Positions 34,501-45,900 of a stretch of 60,000 bases of DNA are shown here, in pieces. Numbering within the stretch: the first letter of the stretch is position 1; each line of letters starts with the position of its first letter. Source of the DNA: Tubulanus polymorphus (lineage: Eukaryota > Nemertea > Palaeonemertea > Tubulaniformes > Tubulanidae); NCBI RefSeq assembly GCF_964204645.1, contig NC_134028.1:18700153-18760152 (forward strand). Reading direction: 5' to 3'. The translations under genes and the position numbers were made by a program. Under the pieces are notes generated by a model that saw nothing but the letters and a program-made list of their open reading frames with translations, did not search any database and was not told where the DNA came from.

Positions 34501-37500
34501 GCCTCCATTATACCCATAGTGGTTATGTGAAAAATCATCTTTGATATGTATTTCCTTCAGGATACATTACGTGGGGCACATTAGAAGTTACCTTAGCTTG
34601 GGAACTATACCGTTAAACATTTTTTGGAATACCCAGTACCGTACGGTGGCGCCACCATGTGACTCAATTTCTTCCTTAGTGCCACCATTTTTGGTGCGTT
34701 TTTCTAAGGGAGCTGCCGCTTAGACGTTATTCTGAGTTCGTGTTCAAGCCGACTTGTAGTTTGGTTGGTCCAGGACCAAGCTAGCACCTCCTGTTCTTTG
34801 GTGACTTATTTCCAATTAGTCTTACCATTCAGATACGTCAATAAATTCGATCGGATTTTCTCACGGCCGCGGCATTAGTCTCCGGCCACGTGTTTCCTTT
34901 CCTTTCGTTCAACGGGACTTCTATATTAGCGAGTAGTCCGAGTCCATCTGACAAACCACATATAATAGGGTTTGATTAAGTAAATATTAATTAAGGAATC
35001 ATTAATTAAAATTTTTCTAATAATTTAAGATTAATTTTTCGCGAAATCAATAATTAATTATTTCTGATTATTAATTTAATATAAGATTAATTTTTTTTCG
35101 CGAGTCGTTTATTGTTGCTTTTGTTTCAGCGATCAATAAATATGTCGGATTCTAGAGATAAGAAAGCCCGTTCTCTGGTTTATGAATCGTCTGGTACCTC
35201 CTCTCCTACTAGCGCGGTTAAACCTCCAGTAGGGGTGCAGACCGGCGTTCCCTCGCTGAAGCCCTTGATCGAAAGTTCGGTGCGACAATCCCGCAGCAAG
35301 AGGGCTAAGAAAGTCGTGGAGGAGTCGGGATTAGGCCAACCCCCCCCCCGTCACTCCAGTTGGGACAGTGGTACAACGTGCCATTAAACCTCGGCTCGAA
35401 CCAGTTCTCGATTCTGCTCCGATTTCGTCCGTAGGAATTCAGCGGGTCCCGTCCCAGTTGGAACCTTCCACTGGGTCCTGGTCTGGCCTAAACGAGGCGG
35501 CACCGGATAAAACCGTCCTTGCTTCGGCCCCGGCTACCGGTTCTCATCCGGGCCCGGGCCTATTAAAATCCTTGAATCGTCCGGAATAGGGATTTCAGAT
35601 AGACCCGAATCAGGCCTCGTTTCGAGTCCCTTGGCTGAAATATCATAATTTTCCGGAGTAAAATTTGTATTTCTGAGGTATATTTACATGGGGCACAGGA
35701 GTTTCCCGCCCTTCCCCGCTCGGCTCATACACTTAGTTTCGGAAGAAATTGAGTCACGTGGCTCGTGGCGGCGCCACCGTATGGTACCGGGTATTCCAAA
35801 AAATGTTTAGCGGTATAGTTCCCAAGCTTAGGTAACTTCTAATATGTGCCCCACGTAAGTATCCCTCAGAAATACAAATTTTACTCCGGAAAATTATGAT
35901 ATTTGTCTGCGAACAAAAGATTTGTGTCTTGAGCATGGCACAAAAATTGTATTTCACTCAAAATGTACCATTACTTGAACTCTTCCCGAATAGGCAGGGT
36001 GGGTATAATGAAATAATCATAACAAGGCAAAACACCATATTTGCACCTCAACATCTCAAGTTCATGGCCCATTTAGTGTCTCATTTAGCAGCTATCCCTA
36101 ATTTGAAATGGGCTTAGATACTATTATATTGGACCTTTCGTATAGAGTCCTCAATACAGTGTATCTGCTCTGATTTTGTAATTATAGAAAATACAGATTA
36201 AGGGTGTGCTTCAATTTTTTTATTTTTTTTCATGAAAATAACATCTGTTTAGTTTAAAGGAAAGTGAAGATATTAAGATACAGGCTATTGAGGTCAGCTA
36301 TTCTTCGACTGATGTCATGCCATTGGATGAAAGTGTGTATACTCAACCTCTGATACTTGAAAATGGTATGTTATTGTTACATGACGTATTGCAAAGTTCT
36401 ACTCTTGAGCCTGTTCTCTTAGACCACTTGCGACTTTAACCACAAAGGGATATAGCATTCATCTGCTGTTTGTTTGACAATTGTTTTGATAATTGCAAAC
36501 CCTTCAAACTTCTGGTTTATCTAAACGCATTAAAGACGCATGCTTATTTTGCATTCTGATTTTCAGTCAAAAAGTTCCAATTTTTAGAAACGAGAACTGT
36601 CCGTCCACAGCAAGTCTGAAAATTACTTGCTGTGGATGCGATTATTGCATTCTACATGGGTTAAATGATAAATCTTTTCTCGATAAGGAAATACACTTGA
36701 CTAAAGTAATTTATAGCAATGTCATTGCTATGACACCCGGATGGTCATTATGACCATCCGGCACTAGAGACTTGTTTTCTTTGTAGTTTTAGGTCATATA
36801 CAACATTCTCCAGATTGAGTTGGTATATAGATTTCTACTAAGCACTTTTCCTTTTGTTTATAGTGACAACAATTTCACAACGATTGGCATCTCCAGAATT
36901 TCAGCCAGAAACAACTTCAAATTTGTATCCAATTCACAAACATCTACTCATAAAACGATCTTTGAGGTGCCGGGTATGTAGTATGGTACCTTGTCCATTT
37001 TGCAATTAGATTTTTCTTGTTTCTTGTTGATTTGCATGTAAATTTTACTTTCAGGAATGTGAACATAATTTGAGTAAACCTGAATACAGTCCTGTATCTA
37101 TTAAGTTCAAAATTCAATTGATTGCACTGTAAGTAAAGTTCCTTGATCTTTCATATATTATACTTGCGTAGCCCATGGGCCCATCAGCATAAGAAAAATA
37201 TCGTACACAAGATGACCATCCTGTGACATTTTTGGGCCCAAAAAGGTCATCCTTGGCCTGATTGAAACATTCTGAAACTTGGTACAAGTGATGACTTCAC
37301 TGAGATGCAAAAGTTAAAGAACTGGTTTTTGATTTACGCATGAATTATGCCAAGTGCTTGAGAAATTTGAAAAATGGCATTTTTATCATTTTTTGGAACA
37401 GATTCTTAATTTCCCAGAATTGATTGACACAGTGTGAAGCAAAGTTGTACAGTTGTATTGTGCTAATAAGGCGTCTTCAGTTTCAATGTCACAGTTATCT

Positions 37501-40500
37501 ATATGGCAACGAGAAGGCGCTTTTTATTGCAAATTACGTATTTTAGCCTACAGCAGCCAAACAAAACACATTTGAGGATGGCTTTGAATTGAAAAGTTTT
37601 TCAGAATTACATGTTAGAGCTACATGTCAAATCTCATGACCATTCAATTTTGGAATGGTCACTAGGTGCATTTATATATGATATATACATGTATTTTCTT
37701 TCCATTTTGGCTAAATTGTAGGTTAACCTTTTGTTAGTGATAGTAGAGTTGGAAGTTAGCCAATTATGTAAAATCGCAGTACGTTTTTAGCGCACTTGGG
37801 ACTTAAGTCCCAGCGGGCTATTGTGTTCACTTCTCGTTGTGTCGGCAACATCGCCTTATACTCTTGCGATCATCACCTCCTGTGTATTTATCAGTAAAAA
37901 CATTTGCCAAGGTGTAGGTCGTGCGTGCCGCGTACAACGACGATGCTTGAGTGACATTGTTTTTTAGCTTAGCCCACTTAGCCCACTTAGCCTATGCCTG
38001 CCATTAGTGACATTGACATCCTAGAGGCCGCAATTGTTGACCGATTCATTCCAAACTTGGTTCACAAGTAGGTTGTCACTTGGGCCAAAACCCTATTTAA
38101 GATTGGGTCGATTCCATTCAAATTATGGCCACCAGGGGGCTGACCTGAAAAATGACGTTAACAGCCCAGAGGCCGCAATTGTTGACCAATTTATTTCAAA
38201 CTTGGTTCACAAGTAGGGTATCACTTGGGCCAAAACCCTATTTAAGATTAGGTCGATTGGGATGCAAGATTGGGATGAAATACTGTCGAATCCTGGGGTA
38301 CAGTGATGTTGAACCTGGTTAATAAGCTGTCGATTCCTAGATGAAAATTAACTGTCAATTGACTGTGGAGGGGTACAGAGTTGCAATCGATGGCTGAATT
38401 AATGCCATGATACGCCCTCAACAGGTTGAAGCTCTAAACTGTTCAATTAAGTAATTAGTGTTGCTGTATGACCAGTGCTTCACATCTTAGCTGGGGACTT
38501 AGATATGTTAGTATCGAAATTGCCTTGTTTTCGAATAATCTATTGTCGAGATCTGACCGTGGCAGTTTCCGTGCCCTAGCAGCTAAACCCTTCGACGGAT
38601 TTTTTTCAAATTCAACAGTTGTGTTGTTACTGTATGAGGTTAGTTACTGATTACATTTTGGGTCCTGTATGTCCAAGGTCAAGGTCGCAGGTAACCATTT
38701 AGTGAATTTCATTTCCGGGCTCTAACTCATAAGCGGTTTAAGATAACTTACTGAAATTCTATGGATGGGTTATCCTAGGGGCGGTGGGTAACTGATTAAA
38801 TTTCAGGTCGTGTTGGTCAAAGGTCAAGGTTACTAGAAGCTGTTATGTATTTTTCATTTCCGGGCTCTATCTCATAGATGGTTTAAGATAATTTGGTGAC
38901 AATTTTTGGACGTGACTAAAGACCGTAAGTAACTGATTACATTTCGGGTCCTTTAGGTCAAAGGTCAAGGTCACCAGGAGCTGTTTTGTATTTTTCATTT
39001 CCGGGCTCTTAATTCATAAACGGTATAAGATAACTTTTTGAAATTTAATGGATGGGTTACCCTAGAGACCATGAGTGACTGATTAGATTTTGAGTGCTCA
39101 GAAATACACTCGGGGTGTATTTTACACTCAGGCGTTTCACCTAATGTGGGGGCATCAGTCGTCTTCAGCGACATTCTAGTTATACGTGCTTTTTTCAGGT
39201 ACTTTGTTCCTGACATCAAGATCATGACAATGCCTCATTTTCAATTTCAAAAGGTAAGACACAAATCACTTAACCCTTTCAGTACAGGCCATATACCCAC
39301 CCACTTTACTGACCCAGAAATACTTATTTTGGGAGATTTTACTGAAACCTCCGCTTAAAAGATACTGTAAGCAGAGATGCTAGTTTTCCGGAAATATCCG
39401 GAATTCTGGAAATTTAGGATCGCCGATGTCAATTCCGGAAATTTGGTGAGAATTCCTCGCGGCGACCAGTAATGGCACGGACCGTAAAAGCGTTTGTTTG
39501 CTTGTACTCGTCGTCGCTTCTGTGTTATTTTATCTTGGTCTCTGTTTCCGAGGACGTTCTGCTACAATGTATATATGTGTGCTTGTTGTGGTATCTGTGC
39601 GTGCGTAGGCGGAGCGCCACTGTTGTGACGCCATTTCCAATTAAAAGTCAATTATCTTAACGCGCCGTTGTACATCGTCCCGCTGACGGCCAACAATGTG
39701 AAGATGCACGTGGTAATAATTAAGATGATATTTAATAAATATCATCTTAATTATTACCACGCGCGTGCTATGTCCTGAGGCACGCAGCTTTGTAACTTTC
39801 TTTTTGCGGGATGGTCTGCAAAACGGAAGATGATATTTAAGATGATATTTAATAAATATCATCTTAATTATTACCACGCGCGTGCTATGTCCTGAGGCAC
39901 GCAGCTTTGTAACTTTCTTTTTGCGGGATGGTCTGCAAAGGGATTGAGCACGCACGGAAAGATTGTCAGTCGGGAGTCGGCCGATATAAAGGCAATTGAC
40001 AGCGGTATAAAAAATAAATTTAAGTGGCACTGGCTAGAATGTAAGGACAGTAATGGGGACTACTTATCGAACTACATTCGTAAGATAGACGTAGCTGGCG
40101 TGGCGTACTGCGTCGTTTGTAAAGACCAGGTCAAATACGGTAGTGGCGGGAAAAAAGATATTCTTCGTCACCCGGATAGCGCGTGGCATAAGAAGGCAGC
40201 GAGGCATGTGAAGCACAACGAATGCCTGCCGTCGTATTTTCAGATGAAAGATGCCGATCGTGATACTGCATCTCCGGCGATGCAAAAACGCAAAATTTTT
40301 TCTGGGGGAGGACCCCCACACCCCCGTTCTAAATTCCGGAATTTTGGTACTTTGGCCCTAGCATCTCTGTGTAAGTGTTGTGATGTACCTGCCGTAGGGC
40401 ACCAAAGCAGGCAAACGTTTTGAAAAATTATATACTTATGCCCGTCACGTGACCTAATAAACATAATTTAGGTTTTTCAGAAAAAACTATAAAACATATT

Positions 40501-42893
40501 TGGATATCTACCAGTTGCTATACATAGCCTGATATTCTTTTCTGCAGTCTGTTCTGATGATTATCTGAGTATTTGATGGTAGAATTCCCATACATAAAAA
40601 AATCATCTGTGTTTTAGTATAGCGAGGCAGTCAGCGCAAATACAGAAAAAATATTAGTTAATATTGATCCACTAAATATATTTCGAAACGACTGTTAGTA
40701 TATAGTAGCTGAAATACTTCGAATTTGAACTTATTATCTTGAATTTCAACTTATTATCTCGAATTTGGACTTAATGTCAAATTTCAACTTATTAAGTCGA
40801 ATTTCTAGTTATGTCGAAATTCGACTTATGAAGTCGAAATTTGAGTTATTAAGTCGAATTTCGACAAATCGATTTCTGTGCTCAAACGTAAATTTTACTC
40901 AGTTGATCCTACTGGACCCCTGGGTCCTTAAGGCCACACAAAGAAATACCCTATACTAGTTTCTCATCAGATTTTTTTCTGAAAAGTGACGAGGGCAGGC
41001 GAATTTTATTTTTATCGCTTTTTTTTTTTAATAAAAAAGTTGAAATAAAAAGCTTAACTTGAGACTGATAGAACAGACGCGAGAGGGAAGTTTTTTTTAC
41101 CAATGCCAAACAAATACCAGTAATGCAAGTAAAACATATGCAAAAACTTTATTTAGAATTAAGTACATTGTAGCTCCCCAAAACCTATAAAATCAAACTA
41201 TATCGACTCATTTAATCGAAACTGAGACGATCATATTCGCTATTTTTACGCTTCCTCGAAATGAAGTAAAAGGAAACGAACTTGGCGCTGTTTTTGTCAC
41301 CGTAAATGTGGATATTACAAGTAAATCGAGGATGAGCATATGAACGCCCGCAGAAAAAAAGCCACTGTCTTACACTATACAGCTATGTGGGCGAGCGGGG
41401 TTTAGTTTTTATTTGAAAAAAGACGATCGATACTTTGCTGATGCAGGCGAGCACATGTCTTTTTAATTTTCATAAGCGGCTTTTTCATGATGCGGGCCGA
41501 ATTTGACTTTCTTCAGAAACTAGAGTATTTCTTTGCGTGGCCTTATCAGATGTTTGAAGGAATTATGAATTTTTAAGCTGAAACATATTTCTTTTATATC
41601 TTGATACAACTGTTCTTGCCTTAGACCCGGATCCGTGCCACGTAGAATGATGCTTTATTCCAAAAAGCCCCTAGCACAGATGATTTTGGAAGAAGTATAT
41701 CAGTATAGTAAGATCTTGAAAGCTCTTGTTAGGGCTCTATATATTGTTGAAGAAAAAGGGAACACTAACTATCAAATGTGAATCTTTTAAAAGATCGCCC
41801 ATTAACAAATGTTTCTTCAAGTACCGTATCATTCATTGTGAACCATTTTCTCCTGCTCATCTGTTACACAGTAGAAGGGTAACTACCCTCAAGGCTGTCA
41901 CTTGGGTGCACTTTCAGTGGCACATAAAGCAACGGGTACAACTTTTTAACATTTCTAGCCTGATTTTCCTGGAAACAGTGCTTATTTTGGTTTGAAATGA
42001 GTGCTTATAAATGCTTATTTTAAGACTATAGCCTTAGAACTATGAACCCTGCCTTATTATATTGGTGCCAAGGCATATTATGTTACCACAGTCAGTTGCA
42101 AAATTGTAGCTTATGACGTGTTGTATGATTGTGGTGAGTTTCAAGGTCATTGGTCAGTGTATGTTTACCGGAGGGCGTTGAATATTGAAATTGTCAGATT
42201 GTTGAGCATGTCAAAGCACTTCCCAAGACAGGTGGGCATATATTTTCTTGCTTTAAAAGCATTCAATGTAATGCAGATAACCTATTTTCATGTTTTTAGG
42301 AAAGTCGTGTCGTATTGACGATGGTGAATCCATCTGATTATATGGGTAAAGTAACGTTCAGACCATTAGATCAACCTGATTGGTCTGAGACAGCACTGGT
42401 AAGTTTTACTTAATATCATACTTACAGTATGCAAATATGTGTATACCCACTAACTGTAGGGGGGTATTTATGTTCGTTGACTATTCACTTTGGTGGATTG
42501 GACAGTGGATGTGTAACCGGCTGGTTGTTGTATCGGCAGGCTGGCTGGGGAACTAGCATTTACACCAGCGGTACAGGATTCCATCCATCAGGAACAACAA
42601 GGCAGTTAAACCTTATATGTACAATCTTTATTGCATCCCGGAATGAGAATGATTATCATAGCTTTATATAGTCTTTATATACAGAATCATGAGTATAATG
42701 TGAGAACTAGGTGTCAGACAAGTTGTAGACATCAGGACTCACAAACAAACACCTAGTGACATGTTTGAGAGACATTAATTAATTATCGATGAGCACTGAC
42801 TATAGCTAATTATTGTGAAAACATGTTGAGTAATGTCACATGTTGATTAAGACCTTAAAGCACATATTGACACTATAGTCATAAGTTGTATTA

Positions 42894-42954
<61 letters not shown>

Positions 42955-45900
42955 AATATGTAGTAGAGCTATGAAATGTTATGAACTGTTCGATATGACA
43001 TTGTAGATCTATATGATTATGAAATATGCAAATTATATCAGGGTGACAGATGTGTTGATACCATCTAAATGGTACATTCTGGTTACAGTTTTTTTAGAAA
43101 GATTCATACCTCATCATCAAAAAAATGATAAGGAATATAGCTCTAAAGCAGCGATAATTAGTTTCCTGCATAGCTGATTAATGAATACCTCATTCTGCGG
43201 AGATCACGTGGGCTCTTTGAGCTAATCACTGCCTTCAACGGGGTAGGCCGCGGCCTGCGTGATCGCGCTTGTGATGTCATTGTGAGAAAGCTGCGCATTG
43301 ATTGGTTGTTGAGCGAATACCAGGGAATGCCCTCAGCAGCTGGGGTATTCCCAAAACAACCAGTTTAGCTGAACAAGGGATATACGCCACTTTTGACGTC
43401 TTGGGTAAGTGAAGTTCATGTTTTTTGCTGAATATGGTAGAATCTAATGTAGTGTAAGAATCCAGCTAAGTATGGCAATCCTTGGCCGGCTTAATAGATG
43501 TCCTAACTTGACAAGCCCTGACAGTATATTGAATACTTTTTATTTGTGTTTTGATTAGGCAGAAACTAAATTGGTACATTTCTATTGTTTCAGATTTGTC
43601 AAATGGATGTTGAATGATACGTACAATCCCTATCTACACTAGACAGTGGTTTCTATTTGTCTATACTATAGCAAACACCGCTTTCCTCGGAATAGCTTCA
43701 AAATCGATACTCCACCGGAGTAAAGGCATTTCCTATCTGAAATAACCTAGTGGTGCCAGCACGTGCAGTAGTGATAGATCCGACATTGAATTTCTCTCAG
43801 ACCGCACATTTAAAAAAGAAGTTGAAGTTAATACAATTCAGGTCTCAATGGACTCACTGCTCGTCAACAACTTGCTGGCAATCAAACTGTTGTGCGTTTT
43901 CAAAAATATCAAGAAGCACGTCGATTTTGATCTAATCACATATGTTTCATTCAGCTACCTATCTTCACTTCAAATCCAGAAAATAACGAGCATGGTTCAA
44001 TGTTTATTTTGGTGTGACCATAGAATTTGTTGTACAAGTTAGTTAAAATATCCAAGCTTATTCATACTTAGCTAGTGATAACGACTAACCTTTAAGTCCT
44101 AATAGCAAAGACAGTCTTATTGATTTTTTTTACTTTTAAACAGGTCCTTAAGTAAAATTGCTGAAATATTTTATATCGTTAGATTGTTAAATGTGTTTGT
44201 TATGACAAATAATGTGTTATAATCAGGACTTTATGTAATGTTTATTTTTCATTGAGAGATTTTATATTGCAATATTTTTAGCCCACTTGGGACTTTAGTC
44301 CCAGTGGGCCATTGCGTTCACTTTTCGTCCGTCCGTCCGTAGACGGAATCCAGTTATTTTGGGAAGTTTTGAAGACGCTTGAAGGTAATGTCTTGATATT
44401 TGGGTTACGCACAGAGATGCTAGTTTTCCGGAAATATCCGGAATTCCGGAAATTTAGGATCGCCGATGTAAATTCCGGAAATTGGGTGAGAATTCCTCGC
44501 GGCGACCAGTAATGGCACGGACCGTAAAAGCATTTGTTTGCTTGTACTCGTCGTCGCTTCTGTGTTATTTTATCTTGGTCTCTGTTTCCGAGGACGTTCT
44601 GCTACAATGTATATATGTGTGCTTGTTGTGGTATCTGTACGTGCGTAGGCGGAGCGCCACTGTTGTGACGCCATTTCCAAATAAAAGTCAATTATCTTTA
44701 CGCGCCATTGTACATCGTCCCGCTGATGGCCAACAATGTGAAGATGCACATGGTACTAATTAAGATGATATCTAATAAATATCATCTTAATTATAACCAC
44801 ATGCGTGCTTTGTCCTGAGGCACGCAGCTTTGAAACTTTCTTTTTGCCTGCAGCTGTCAAGCGGGACGGTCTGCAAAATGAGCCCGCACGGAAAGATTGT
44901 CAGTCGGGAGTCGGCCGATGTAAAGGCAATTGACAGCGGTATAAAAAATAAATTTAACTGGCACTGGCTAGAGTGTAAGGACAGTAACGGGGACTACTTA
45001 TCGAACTACATTCGTAAGTTAGACTTAGCTGGCGTGGCGTACTGCGTCGTTTGTAAAGACCAGGTCAAATACGGTAGTGGCGGGAAAAAAGATATTCTTC
45101 GTCACCCGGATAGCGCGCGGCATAAGCAGCGAGGGATGTGAAGCACAACGAATGCCTGCCATCGTATTTTCAGATACCCAGGTCGCTCTAGAACGCATTT
45201 CCGGCGATGCAAAAACGCAAAAAGACCCCCGTTCTATATTCCGGAATTTTGGTACTTTGGCCCTAGCATCTCTGTACGCATGTATCTACCCTAGACACAT
45301 CTTCAGCCCAAAAACTGGCCCTGTCAGAATCAAGATGGCCGACTGGCAGCCATTGTTGTTTGTCAAAATCAGCACTTTTTACACATTTTTGAACTTTTTG
45401 AGGGAAATTTTGAAGACGCTTTGATCAATTACTTGATCTTTCGGATATATGTGAATCCCCCCAGGGCCCATCAACATAACAAAAATTGGGTCGGTCGGAC
45501 TCAAGATGGCCGTCCTATGACCTTTTTTGTGCCCAAAAATGTTAATTTTGGCCCAAATTCTGAGTCCTGTAGCTTCTTACTGGTTTGCCATTTCTCATTA
45601 CAATTTGTGATGGGTATTCTTTGGGAAGGGATGTTTTATACCTGAGACAGGTATTTTTCATCAGCCAATTATGACGCAATTGGCGGCCATCTTGGTGTCA
45701 CCAGTACTCATTCGTAAGTGGGAAAAAGTTTTTTTCCACATTATATTGATACCTAAGCGTATTTTGCTACCACAATCAATTAGAAAGTTGTAGCTCATAA
45801 CGTGTTCTATGATTGTGGTGAGTTTCAAGGTAATTGGATTTCGTATATGGCCACCAGGGGGCGTTGAATAATACAATATCTTAGCATTTCTTTATTATAT

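Noticed and set aside
39146-39358. A 70-codon + frame as an independent gene
   Set aside because: It overlaps DCTN4 exon 39199-39253 in its frame and simply reads through the intron on both sides.
42429-42671. An 80-codon + frame just after DCTN4 exon 42300-42398
   Set aside because: It lies past a good donor (GTAAGT), is not in a conserved part of p62 and has no relatives that I recognise.
45661-45876. A 71-codon minus frame in family B
   Set aside because: It lies in the central repeat units of a non-coding element, and the same pieces recur with stops in other copies.
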